DNA of 64,000 nucleotides, taken from Cyanobacteria bacterium UBA4641. Its GTDB lineage: Bacteria > Cyanobacteriota > Vampirovibrionia > Gastranaerophilales > Gastranaerophilaceae. How positions within the stretch are numbered: position 1 is the first letter of the stretch; every line of letters begins with the position of its first letter. Location of the stretch: the NCBI GenBank assembly GCA_002405805.1, contig DHMN01000028.1, forward strand, positions 1-64,000. Reading direction: 5' to 3'. Below are positions 24,905 to 33,544 of the stretch, piece by piece. Made by a program: the position numbers and the translations under genes. Below the pieces are notes generated by a model that ran no database searches, had not been told where the DNA came from, and saw only the letters and a program-made list of their open reading frames with translations.

Positions 24905-25138
24905 ATGGACTATAAATTTGAAAATATTAAAATAATTGATTTTATAAAAACACTAACCGTTTGCAAAGGCACATCGCTAAGAAAACTTGTCGCAAAGCTC
25001 GCAACACAAAAAGGAGCAAGCGACTGTTACTCCAATTTTTATGCCAAATTAAAAAAAGAAACTATCAAATTTTCCGAAATTGCGGATATCGCAGATACTC
25101 TCGGCTATGAAATAATTTTCAAAGACAAAAATCTTTAA
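24905..25138 (+). CDS. Small putative HTH regulator, divergent from pilin 1
   Basis: 77 residues. TSLRKLVAKLATQKGASDCY and then ETIKFSEIADIADTLGYEII resemble a compact Cro/CI-like helix-turn-helix (sLrkL...l....kfseia.ia..LGyei), though a formal match cannot be shown here. An earlier ATG at 24897 closes after 12 codons in another frame. It is separated from the divergent prepilin gene by 124 bp and convergent with the permease gene at 25142. Confidence 0.6.
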   Translation: MDYKFENIKIIDFIKTLTVCKGTSLRKLVAKLATQKGASDCYSNFYAKLKKETIKFSEIADIADTLGYEIIFKDKNL

Positions 25139-25141
25139 TTT

Positions 25142-26710
25142 TTATTCTTTAGGAGCTTTGCGAATTATTCTGCCACGTTCTTCTAATCTCTTTTGGTTAT
25201 AGCCGTAAAACGCGTAAATCAATACACCAACCAACAACCATATCAAGAAATATCCTGATGAGGTTTTTAATGTTTTCAAAGAATATGCGATTAAGATTCC
25301 ACAAATCAAGATTCCAAGTAGGGGGAACCAAGGGCAGAACGGAACTTTGAAAGGTCTGTGTCTATCAGGAGCAGTTTTTCTCAAAATCAAAACCGCCAAA
25401 CAAATAATTACAAATGATGTGAATGTTCCAAAGTTACACAATGCAGCAGAAATGTTCAAATCCATGAACAAACCGCAAACAATTACCACGATACCTGAAA
25501 TCCAAGTCATAACGTGCGGAGTTCTATATTTTTTGTGAATCAATCTCCAAGATTTTGGTAAGAATCTGTCACGGCTGATTGCATACAAAATTCTTGTTGT
25601 ACCCAACTGATAAATCAACAATACTGAAGTCAATGCGCACAACGCACCTATTGAAATCAAGCCTGCAAACCAATTTTTGCCGACATAACTCATCGCATGG
25701 GCAATCGGTGCTTGAATATCGATTCTTTCAATAGGAACAATTCCTGTCAAAACAAGTGCAACGCACACATACAAAATTGTACAAATAACAAGAGTTCCCA
25801 AAATTGCAACAGGCAAATCTCTTTGCGGATTTTCGGTTTCTTCCGCTGTTGTCGAAATTGCATCAAATCCGATATAAGCAAAGAATATCAAAAACGCACC
25901 CATAATAACACCTGATGGGTCTTGTGGGAAAAACGGAGTCCAGTGTTCAGGTTTTACGTAAAACGCACCAACCACGATGAATGACAAAATCATAAACATA
26001 TTAACACCGACCATGATACTTGCAACACGAGTTGATTCTTTTACGCCACGAATCAGCAGCAAGGTTAAAGCCAAGACAATGGCAACAGCAGGAAGGTTCA
26101 CTGCAAAAGGAATATGTCCAAACAAATACGGAACTTTGTCATGAATATCCCAGTTATTGTTATTACATAAAGTAACCATTGTACGATAGTCATATCTTAG
26201 CCACAATGGAAAATGTACTATAAAATCAGGTAAATATTGTTTGAAACCTTTTAAAAATTGGATAAAATACCCTGTCCACGCACTTGCTACAGTGATATTA
26301 CCGATGGCGTATTCAAGCATCAAAATCCAACCAACCATCCATGCCATAAATTCACCCATTGTAGCGTAAGTATAAGTATATGCACTACCTGCAACAGGAA
26401 TCATCGCTGCGATTTCGGAATAACAAAGTGCTGAGAAAACACACGCTACAGCAGCCAATACCATTGAAATTACAATGGCTGGTCCTGCTCCTGCGCTTTC
26501 TGCGCTACCTGTGATTGCAGTACCGATAATTGTAAAAATACCTGTTCCGACAACTGCACCTATACCAATGATTATAAGGTCAAAAACATTTAAAGTCTTT
26601 TTCAATTCTGAACGCTTACTGGTATTAATCAGGTCGTCCATACTTTTCTTTTTAAATATATTTCGGCTAATTTGTTTTAAATCCATAGTCCTAATTTTCA
26701 CTCGTTCCAT
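25142..26710 (-). CDS. APC-family amino acid permease 1
   Basis: 522 residues, about 12 helices, with the cationic-amino-acid-transporter-like opening LKKTLNVFDLIIIGIGAVVG then TGIFTIIG and the central helix FFAYIGFDAISTTAEETENP. It is a secondary inner-membrane amino acid transporter of the YfnA/CAT type; substrate unknown. The protein is paralogous to its upstream neighbour, and its ATG lies 20 bases inside that gene. A second in-frame ATG (26686) is preceded by a mispositioned AGGA, so the exact start is uncertain. Confidence 0.88.
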   Translation of the reverse strand: MERVKIRTMDLKQISRNIFKKKSMDDLINTSKRSELKKTLNVFDLIIIGIGAVVGTGIFTIIGTAITGSAESAGAGPAIVISMVLAAVACVFSALCYSEIAAMIPVAGSAYTYTYATMGEFMAWMVGWILMLEYAIGNITVASAWTGYFIQFLKGFKQYLPDFIVHFPLWLRYDYRTMVTLCNNNNWDIHDKVPYLFGHIPFAVNLPAVAIVLALTLLLIRGVKESTRVASIMVGVNMFMILSFIVVGAFYVKPEHWTPFFPQDPSGVIMGAFLIFFAYIGFDAISTTAEETENPQRDLPVAILGTLVICTILYVCVALVLTGIVPIERIDIQAPIAHAMSYVGKNWFAGLISIGALCALTSVLLIYQLGTTRILYAISRDRFLPKSWRLIHKKYRTPHVMTWISGIVVIVCGLFMDLNISAALCNFGTFTSFVIICLAVLILRKTAPDRHRPFKVPFCPWFPLLGILICGILIAYSLKTLKTSSGYFLIWLLVGVLIYAFYGYNQKRLEERGRIIRKAPKE

Positions 26711-28274
26711 GTACTATTTCTTTGTGTATTCTGTTTTCGTTATTTCTGTTTTTGATAAATCCGTATAGCAAGTAAATAATTGCACCTACACCCAACCAAA
26801 CAGGGAATAACAATGCAGAACTACCTGCTTGAGCAGATTTATAAATCATCAAACCTCCACAGCAAATTATACCCAAAGTAGGTGTAACAGGAGAAAACGG
26901 AACTTTGAACGGTCTTGGTCTTTTTGGGTCTGTATGACGCAAAATCAACACAGCAACACAAACAATAATGAATGATGTAAATGTACCGTAGTTACAAAGT
27001 TCAGCAGCCACATCCAAATTCAATGTCAAAATACCGACTACAGCCAAAACTCCAACTGTCCAAGTCAACAATGCAGGCGTTTTGTATTTAGGGTCAAGTT
27101 TTTGGAATCGCTTTGAAATGAAGTGGTCACGGCTCATTGCAAACAAAATTCTTGTTGCAGCCATTTCTAAAACCAACAACACAGATGTCAAACCTGCAAG
27201 TGAACCTACAGAAATCAATCCTGCTGCCCAGTTTTGTTTAGCCTGCATCATACAATATGCCATTGGAGCTTTCAAAAAGTCTAGCGGAACCGAACCGCTT
27301 GTATTTTGCATGCCTGTTAAAACAAGCGCTACTAATACATAAACAATAGTTGTTATTACTAAAGAACCAATAATACCTATTGGCAAATCTTTTTGCGGAT
27401 TTTTACATTCTTCGGCAGCTGTAGCCAAAGCATCAAATCCGATATAAGCAAAGAATATTAAAAATGCACCTGCAAAGATACCTTCTGCACCGTGTGGAGC
27501 AAACGGAGTCCAGTTTTCAGGTCTTACGAAAAATGCACCGGCTACAATAAACAAACCGATAACCGCAAGTTTGATAAATACCATCAAACCTGCCATTTTT
27601 GCAGAATCTTTTGTACCTTTAACCAAGATTGCCGTAATTAACAATACAATCAAAATTGCAGGTAAATTTATACAAATAGGAACACCCAAAAGTGTTGGAA
27701 CATGTATATCAGGGTTTTCTGCAACAAGTTTGCCTGCTGAAAATACATCATTAGTCAACCAAACAGGAGGATGGGCAAGCCAAGCCGGCAACACCTTGTC
27801 AAAACCTGCCATAAATTGTACGAAGTGGTTTGACCAAGCACACGCAACAGCAATAAAACCGATTGCATATTCTAGCATCAAAACCCAACCTACCATCCAA
27901 GCGGCAAATTCACCCAATGTTGCAAATGTATATGTATAAGCACCACCTGCAACAGGAATCATTGTTGCAAACTCAGAATAGCATAATGCTGAAAAAATAC
28001 AGGCAATCGCTGCAATAATCATTGATACAACAAGAGCAGGACCTGCTCCGACAGAAGAACCGTCTGCACTGCCTGCCGCTGCAATACCAACAACAGCAAA
28101 AATTCCGGAACCGATAATTGCACCTACGCCTAACACAATCAAATCAACAACGCCCAAAGTTTTTTCTAACCCTTGAGCTTTTGCTTCAGCAAGCATTTCA
28201 TCAGGAGCTTTAATCCTTGTGATATTTCTCAAAAAACTTCTGGTAAATGTCGCTCTGTTAAATTTTTCAGCCAT
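26691..28274 (-). CDS. APC-family amino acid permease 2
   Basis: 527 residues with LEKTLGVVDLIVLGVGAIIG then SGIFAVVG and FFAYIGFDALATAAEECKNP, nearly the same layout as the next gene, so the two arose by tandem duplication. AAGGA precedes the ATG. The overlap with permease 1 indicates one operon. It may import related but different amino acids, or the pair may act as heteromer; this is inference. Confidence 0.88.
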   Translation of the reverse strand: MAEKFNRATFTRSFLRNITRIKAPDEMLAEAKAQGLEKTLGVVDLIVLGVGAIIGSGIFAVVGIAAAGSADGSSVGAGPALVVSMIIAAIACIFSALCYSEFATMIPVAGGAYTYTFATLGEFAAWMVGWVLMLEYAIGFIAVACAWSNHFVQFMAGFDKVLPAWLAHPPVWLTNDVFSAGKLVAENPDIHVPTLLGVPICINLPAILIVLLITAILVKGTKDSAKMAGLMVFIKLAVIGLFIVAGAFFVRPENWTPFAPHGAEGIFAGAFLIFFAYIGFDALATAAEECKNPQKDLPIGIIGSLVITTIVYVLVALVLTGMQNTSGSVPLDFLKAPMAYCMMQAKQNWAAGLISVGSLAGLTSVLLVLEMAATRILFAMSRDHFISKRFQKLDPKYKTPALLTWTVGVLAVVGILTLNLDVAAELCNYGTFTSFIIVCVAVLILRHTDPKRPRPFKVPFSPVTPTLGIICCGGLMIYKSAQAGSSALLFPVWLGVGAIIYLLYGFIKNRNNENRIHKEIVHGTSEN

Positions 28275-28336
28275 TTATTTTCCTTATAATTGCATAGCAA
28301 AATTGCTACTACTACTTCCACTATCAATGTGCAAAT

Positions 28337-29227
28337 TTACACAAGTGCTTTTTCTTTTTTGCAAAGAGGGAATCCCATTGCCTCACGTTGTTCAACATAC
28401 AATCTTGCAACTGCAGATGCCATTGTTCTGACTCTGCCGATGAAGTTATTTCTTTCATCTTTACTGATTACACCATGTGCGTCAAGCAAGTTGAATGTAT
28501 GAGAACATTTCAAAACATAATCGTAAGCAGGTAAAACCAACTTAGATTTCAAGCAATTATCAACCTCTTTTTGATACAAATCAAACATTGTAAACAATGA
28601 ATCCGTATCAGAAACTTCAAAATTATATTTTGATTGTTCGATTTCATTTTGTAAATAAATATCGCCGTATTTTAATGTATCATTCCACATAATATCGTAT
28701 ACAGATTCTTTGTTTTGAAGATACATTGCAATACGTTCCAAACCATAAGTCAACTCAAGTGCCACAGGTTTAATTTCGACACCGCCGACTTGTTGGAAGT
28801 AAGTAAACTGAGTAATTTCCATACCATCAAGCCATACTTCCCAACCAACACCTGCTGCACCTAATGTTGGAGATTCCCAGTTATCTTCTACAAATCTCAC
28901 ATCGTGCTGAGTTAAATCAATACCCATAGCCTCCAAACTTTGCAAATAAAGTTCTTGAGCATTATCAGGTGATGGTTTCAAGATAACTTGAAACTGAAAA
29001 TAATGACCTAATCTGTTAGGGTTTTCACCATAACGAGCATCGGTCGGTCTTCTGCAAGGTTCAATCATTGCAGTGTTCCAAGGTTCAGGTCCCAATGAAC
29101 GCAAGAAAGTTGCAGGGTTCATTGTTGATGCACCTTTTTCAATGTCATAAGGTTGTTGAATTATACAACCGTAATCTGACCAAAATTTTTGTAAATTAAA
29201 AACTAGTTCTTGAAAATTTAGCGCCAT
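28337..29227 (-). CDS. glyQ: Glycyl-tRNA synthetase alpha subunit
   Basis: 296 residues, full length. The opening [20 protein letters not shown] then [12 protein letters not shown], and the class II motif stretch [20 protein letters not shown], are diagnostic. It charges tRNA-Gly together with the beta subunit (glyS), which is not next to it in this window. The promoter appears to be TACAAT 14 nt before the ATG, with no Shine-Dalgarno. Confidence 0.96.
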   Translation of the reverse strand: MALNFQELVFNLQKFWSDYGCIIQQPYDIEKGASTMNPATFLRSLGPEPWNTAMIEPCRRPTDARYGENPNRLGHYFQFQVILKPSPDNAQELYLQSLEAMGIDLTQHDVRFVEDNWESPTLGAAGVGWEVWLDGMEITQFTYFQQVGGVEIKPVALELTYGLERIAMYLQNKESVYDIMWNDTLKYGDIYLQNEIEQSKYNFEVSDTDSLFTMFDLYQKEVDNCLKSKLVLPAYDYVLKCSHTFNLLDAHGVISKDERNNFIGRVRTMASAVARLYVEQREAMGFPLCKKEKALV

Positions 29228-29529
29228 AACATAAATCCAATATTGTACTATCTACACTCGTTTATTTATCGTATTACGGACATAGTATAATTTCAACTTA
29301 TATGTAACATTTGTAACAAACATAATACTTGTCCTAAGTGTTTATTTAGAGATACTGAAACAGCCTTGGATTATTAAACAAATAGGTCTATGTCACCCTG
29401 AACTTGATTCAAGGTCTTTTCCATATTAATAATTCAGCAAATATTCTTATTGATAAATATTGATTATTAAAAAGATTCCGAACCAAGTTCGGAATGACAG
29501 TTATTCTATTTTGTCCAGAACAGCCATTC
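29228..29529. repeat. Intergenic composite palindrome
   Basis: No gene is seen. A composite dispersed element runs from TGTCA (29391) to TGACA (about 29499): left palindrome CCCTGAACTTGATTCAAGG (29396-29414), a 60-nt AT-rich middle with TCTTTTCCATATTAATAATT, and right palindrome TTCCGAACCAAGTTCGGAA (29476-29494). The outer TGTCA/TGACA make an inverted pair. Further degenerate arms (GATACTGAAAC) lie upstream. Confidence 0.75.
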
Positions 29530-30438
29530 CTAGCCTGCTGCAACGAACTGTGCCAACAATTCTGGGAATTTGTTAATCAAAGAATCTGCAAATTTTTCGG
29601 TATCAATCTGAGTCGTCACAATAGACAACAAATCTTGCGGAAGTTGAGTTATCATTTTTTGCAAATATTCAGGCTTAATCACCCTCATAGCCTTCACTGT
29701 ATCTTCCTTGTCGCGTTCTCGATTTATGATATGTGTATAAGCATCTGTACTGAATTTTTCAAACAATTTTGGCTCTTGATTTGTCATCAAGTATGTCAAC
29801 TCACGCTTTTGAGCAGGTTGCAAATTTGTTATGGCATTTTTGTAATCTTGGTCACCAAATTGTCCGATTTGAAGAATCAACTCATTTGAATTTCCTTGAG
29901 CCTCTTCTCCTGTAATACTTTCAACAATTTGTTGCAAATACATTTCAGGAATAGACTTCAAGTTTTCCAAAATTCGTTCTTTATCCGTGTCAAAATCGGT
30001 CAATACGTTATCTAATTCTTTTTCCGGTATAAATTCAATTACTTGTTCTTGTGAAAACATCTCCATAACTGTCTTTACAAGTTCTTCCTTTGGAATATGT
30101 TTCATCAATTCAAGCAAACTGTCTTGGGTAAAATAATTCAACCCTTGCACCAAATCGTCTTGTTCAAGCATTGGAACAAGTTTTTCAAGTTGAGAAGATG
30201 TCATTGCCTGCATAATTGTCAATTTGTTTTCTGGGTCGGCAAGTTGAAAGAGTTCAGTCAACATGTTCACGTCAGTAAACATATCCGCAGCCAATTGAAT
30301 AGCCTCCTGATTACCTGCTACAGCCTCAGCTTTGACAATTTCATCAACAGTCATGTTTTCATAGGTCTGCATCCTGATTTCAGGAATGTTCAACCGTCTT
30401 TGGATATATGATAAATCTGCATTTATCGCAATTGACAT
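29530..30438 (-). CDS. Helical-repeat protein resembling MgtE N-terminal domains
   Basis: 302 residues from the ATG with GAGG 6 nt upstream (a TTG at 30450 is rejected). Predicted all-helical and acidic with repeating units of about 25-30 residues: LTIMQAMTSSQLEKLVPMLE, LLELMKHIPKEELVKTVMEM, ILENLKSIPEMYLQQIVESI, ELTYLMTNQEPKLFEKFSTD. The l..m......l..ll..l pattern recalls the superhelical N domain of MgtE and the FliG middle domain. There is no signal peptide, membrane helix or CBS domain, so it is not a magnesium channel. Function unknown; a scaffold role is plausible. Confidence 0.6.
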   Translation of the reverse strand: MSIAINADLSYIQRRLNIPEIRMQTYENMTVDEIVKAEAVAGNQEAIQLAADMFTDVNMLTELFQLADPENKLTIMQAMTSSQLEKLVPMLEQDDLVQGLNYFTQDSLLELMKHIPKEELVKTVMEMFSQEQVIEFIPEKELDNVLTDFDTDKERILENLKSIPEMYLQQIVESITGEEAQGNSNELILQIGQFGDQDYKNAITNLQPAQKRELTYLMTNQEPKLFEKFSTDAYTHIINRERDKEDTVKAMRVIKPEYLQKMITQLPQDLLSIVTTQIDTEKFADSLINKFPELLAQFVAAG

Positions 30439-30666
30439 AGAAAACCTCAAATTCTCTCTTTTATATATTAACGTATATTTTTTATTGGAATTTCAGCACT
30501 TTTAAAAAGTTTTACAAAAAGTAATATATCCAGACTTTCATCTGATAGTGTAGATTTTACACCTACTAAAATTGCGAATTTTTGTAAAATTTTCATCAAA
30601 ATTGTAACAAAAATTTAGAAAAATATACTTTATATATATAAGGGAAAAATATAAGGAATCAGAAAA

Positions 30667-30930
30667 ATGAGTTTTGATGTAAACATAGGCAGAGCTCAAC
30701 CGGTAATCAAAGCAGCAGCAAATATGAACAACGACGGAGGTTCTGGCGGCAACACAGGCTATATGATGCGCGGCAAAAAGAAAAAAGAAGAATTTTCAAA
30801 AAGTCTTTTTGGAGACGACACAGAAATTGATTCTTTTGAAATGATTTCAAAGTTGCCAAAACAAGAAAAAGACCTTCCGCCAATGAAACCTTCTTGGCTT
30901 GAAAACTGGATGGACAAATTAATCAAATAA
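30667..30930 (+). CDS. Hypothetical small protein, 87 residues
   Basis: Not recognised. A Gly/Asn-rich N-terminal third (NMNNDGGSGGNTGYMMRG) is followed by a Lys-rich patch GKKKKEEFSKSLFGDD and an amphipathic end KPSWLENWMDKLIK. AAGGAATC precedes the ATG and a strong terminator follows, so it is a real monocistronic unit. No signal peptide. Confidence 0.65.
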   Translation: MSFDVNIGRAQPVIKAAANMNNDGGSGGNTGYMMRGKKKKEEFSKSLFGDDTEIDSFEMISKLPKQEKDLPPMKPSWLENWMDKLIK

Positions 30931-30975
30931 AAAGACCGAACACCTAAATTTTTGTGTCGGTCTTTTTTTATTTTT
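30931..30975. terminator. Strong bidirectional Rho-independent terminator
   Basis: AAAGACCGAACAC / GTGTCGGTCTTT stem with runs of T on both strands, placed between convergent genes. Confidence 0.88.
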
Positions 30976-30984
30976 TCTAAAATT

Positions 30985-31494
30985 TTAAGATAAACCTAAG
31001 GCTATTTTATTATTTGTAGAAATCATATTCATTGCGTTATACATACTAGATTGAGAGGCTTGTAGCGAATCATAACGGTCATCTAAATTTGTAAGTTGAG
31101 ACAAATATGAAGATAGTTGAGATAAAACAGATGGATTACCCTCAGCATCTTCTAACATTTCTTCTAATTCATTACTGATTTGGTTCAAAATTTCACTAAC
31201 ATCATCGTCACTGGATACAGAAACTCCAACAGCTGACGCCAATGATTTTGCCTCTGATAAAATTTCACTTTCTGATGAATTCTCTTGCCCATTGTTGCTT
31301 TGGTTTTGCGCTGCTTGCTGTTGTTGAGCTTGAGCAATTTTAGCTTGAGCCTCAGATTCTGTCATACCGGAAGTTTCAGATATCCCTAACGCCGCAAGTT
31401 TAGATTTTGTTTCATTACTTAATTTTGACTTTTTGGAGACACTTTCACTAGCTGCTGTACTTCCTGCATTTACTCCTGAGATTGTTGTTGTCAT
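30985..31494 (-). CDS. Hypothetical Ser/Gln-rich protein
   Basis: 169 residues from the ATG at 31494 (AAAGGA 7 nt upstream; a GTG two codons earlier is also open). The N-terminus TTTISGVNAGSTAASESVSK is low-complexity; then KLSNETKSKLAALGI, a Gln-rich run IAQAQQQQAAQNQSNNGQEN, and a helical C-terminus ending SSMYNAMNMISTNNKIALGLS. No signal peptide. Heptad-like helices with Ser/Asn-rich linkers are reminiscent of axial or secreted filament proteins, but there is no flagellar gene in the window and I do not assign a function. Confidence 0.6.
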   Translation of the reverse strand: MTTTISGVNAGSTAASESVSKKSKLSNETKSKLAALGISETSGMTESEAQAKIAQAQQQQAAQNQSNNGQENSSESEILSEAKSLASAVGVSVSSDDDVSEILNQISNELEEMLEDAEGNPSVLSQLSSYLSQLTNLDDRYDSLQASQSSMYNAMNMISTNNKIALGLS

Positions 31495-31706
31495 AAACAC
31501 GTCCTTTCATTTGTAAGTTTTTCTCTCTCTTAAAAACTTGATACTCACAAACTATCGGTTTTTATTTTTATGAACTTTAGAAAATTTGCTCAAATATGAA
31601 GAAAAATTTACATATAGAATTTTCTACTTATAGAAACGTTGACTTTTAGAATTTGGTTATTAAATTGAATAAATCACAAATTGTAAACACGAGAATTGAG
31701 GTATTT

Positions 31707-32159
31707 ATGGAGAAAACAGCTTACATCTACAGTACAGAATTTCAAATCAGTTCAACTGCAAAACTGGTAACAAAACTTGCAGAAAAACGTTTTAATACAG
31801 AAATTAAAAACAATATTTCTTATGAAGAATATCAAATTTTAGACACTATAATGTGTTATCCGCATATAAATAGTACACTGCTTGCAAAAACGCTTTTTCA
31901 AGATGAAAATACGACAAAAAAGAATATCAACAAGCTTATAAAAAGAAATCTGATAAACGAAGTTAAAGAAAAGCATAATGAAATAAAAACTCATTTTTAT
32001 GAAATCACACAAGATGGAGTGCGCATTTATAAAGATATCGCCTCTCAAAGTGATTCAATGATTGTAACCTTGTTAAAATTTATATCTGAAAAAGAATTGA
32101 TTTCATTTTTAAGAACATTGAAAAAAATCAGAAATATTTTAATATCACTTGAATACTAA
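31707..32159 (+). CDS. MarR-like winged-helix regulator
   Basis: 150 residues from the ATG with GAGG 5 nt upstream. The winged-helix core is YEEYQILDTIMCYPHINSTL then LAKTLFQDENTTKKNINKLI, followed by a wing KHNEIKTHFYEITQDGVRIY and a C-terminal dimerisation helix. This is the MarR layout (about 140-160 residues). The regulated gene is not evident; no divergent partner gene lies close, so autoregulation or a distant target is likely. Confidence 0.75.
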   Translation: MEKTAYIYSTEFQISSTAKLVTKLAEKRFNTEIKNNISYEEYQILDTIMCYPHINSTLLAKTLFQDENTTKKNINKLIKRNLINEVKEKHNEIKTHFYEITQDGVRIYKDIASQSDSMIVTLLKFISEKELISFLRTLKKIRNILISLEY

Positions 32160-32188
32160 AAACTCCTTACTCATACATGCACACTAAA

Positions 32189-32222
32189 AAAGCCTGCAAG
32201 AAGAGAACTTGCAGACTTTTTC
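32189..32222. terminator. Bidirectional Rho-independent terminator
   Basis: CCTGCAAG-aagagaa-CTTGCAGA with TTTTTC on the plus strand and TTTTTT on the minus strand, between convergent genes. Confidence 0.85.
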
Positions 32223-32244
32223 TTTTAACAAATAAAATTTCTTT

Positions 32245-32739
32245 CTAATATGTATTCAAAAACATAATCATTTTTTTCAAATCTTTATCCAAAACTGCCC
32301 ATGTTTCATCTGTTACAGTGATTTTCTTTACTTCAAACTCATCAGCGCTTGGCAATTTTGAATTTTTACTTGCTACACTTGCCATTTCATCCGCAAAAAC
32401 TTTTGCCTTTTTTGCATAGTTATAATTTGAATTGCCGGCACTTTGACCTTTTTGAATCAAATTTACGGCAGCCTTATAGTAAGAATCTCCGCCATTATTA
32501 TATGTTTTAACATCATCTGCAACCAGCAAATAATGAGCCAACATACGGCATTTTTCAGAACTCAAAGATTTTTTGAAATCTCTTTCATCTTGCAATTGTT
32601 TTGCATTGATTGCTGTAATCAAATTAACTTGTTCATTAACTGTTTTGGCAGTATTTTTGCGAATATTATCAAAATCAATAGCCAGAACACTGTTAGCAGT
32701 CAATACAACCAAACCTAGAACCAACAATAATTTTTTCAT
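32245..32739 (-). CDS. Exported protein of unknown function
   Basis: 164 residues. Signal peptide MKKLLLVLGLVVLTANSVLA, probably cleaved before IDFDN. The mature part is helical with KNTAKTVNEQVNLITAINAK and SSEKCRMLAHYLLVADDVKT. Only one cysteine, so no disulphide. No family recognised; periplasmic location is inferred from the signal peptide. GAGG precedes the ATG. Confidence 0.7.
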   Translation of the reverse strand: MKKLLLVLGLVVLTANSVLAIDFDNIRKNTAKTVNEQVNLITAINAKQLQDERDFKKSLSSEKCRMLAHYLLVADDVKTYNNGGDSYYKAAVNLIQKGQSAGNSNYNYAKKAKVFADEMASVASKNSKLPSADEFEVKKITVTDETWAVLDKDLKKMIMFLNTY

Positions 32740-32797
32740 AATAACCTCCTATGCTATTTCAAAAATTATAACAGGAAAATCAAATCTTACCACATTT

Positions 32798-33544
32798 TTA
32801 ATCAACAAACAACTGGTATAAAATAACTGAAACAGAAGTCGCCAAATTCAATGACTCAACAGTTTTTGCCATCTCGATTTTTACGGAGTCATTTGAAAAA
32901 TCAATCAATTCATCTGACAAACCATCTGCCTCACTCCCAAACATCACAAGCGTCGGAAGTTTTGCCTTGTATGTTTTTAACAAATTATTACTGCGCGGTA
33001 AAGTTGCAACTCGTTCAAAATCAGAAAAGTTATCTTTTAACTCATCTAAACTTTTGAAGTGAAAAATCGGCAATTTCCACAAATTACCTACAGATGCTCT
33101 TACACACTTTGGATTGTAAATATCAACACTATCACCGTACAAAATAATTGCATCCGCTCCAAACGCCAAAGACGAACGAATAATTGTCCCTAAATTACCT
33201 AAATCTTTGATACTTTCAAGCAAAACTACCTTTTTAGATGACTTCAAGAGCTTTTTGTCATACTCTTTTTGAGCACCCACAGCAACAGCTTCCGGCGCAG
33301 AATCAGTTGTAGAAAGCTTTTTTAAGACAGCATCCGTCGTTTCAATTACATCACCGACAAAAGAATACTCACTCAAATATTTTTTATCAACAAAAACTCT
33401 ATCCAACTGAATGCCACAATCAAAAGCCTCACGAATAGTCTTGTAGCCTTCTAACAAAAATTTTCCGCTTTGATTTCTGTATTTTTTTTGTTGAAGTTTT
33501 GCGGTTTCTTTGACCAAATCGTTATTTACACTAGTTATTTCCAT
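32798..33544 (-). CDS. SpoU/TrmH-family RNA 2'-O-methyltransferase
   Basis: 248 residues. An N-terminal substrate-binding domain (LQQKKYRNQSGKFLLEGYKT) precedes the knotted SPOUT domain with its three motifs: ESIKDLGNLGTIIRSSLAFG (motif 1), LVMFGSEADGLSDEL (motif 2) and MAKTVESLNLATSVSVILYQ (motif 3). It methylates a ribose in rRNA or tRNA; RlmB-like is likeliest. The start codon overlaps the stop of the upstream M24 peptidase gene. Confidence 0.9.
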   Translation of the reverse strand: MEITSVNNDLVKETAKLQQKKYRNQSGKFLLEGYKTIREAFDCGIQLDRVFVDKKYLSEYSFVGDVIETTDAVLKKLSTTDSAPEAVAVGAQKEYDKKLLKSSKKVVLLESIKDLGNLGTIIRSSLAFGADAIILYGDSVDIYNPKCVRASVGNLWKLPIFHFKSLDELKDNFSDFERVATLPRSNNLLKTYKAKLPTLVMFGSEADGLSDELIDFSNDSVKIEMAKTVESLNLATSVSVILYQLFVD

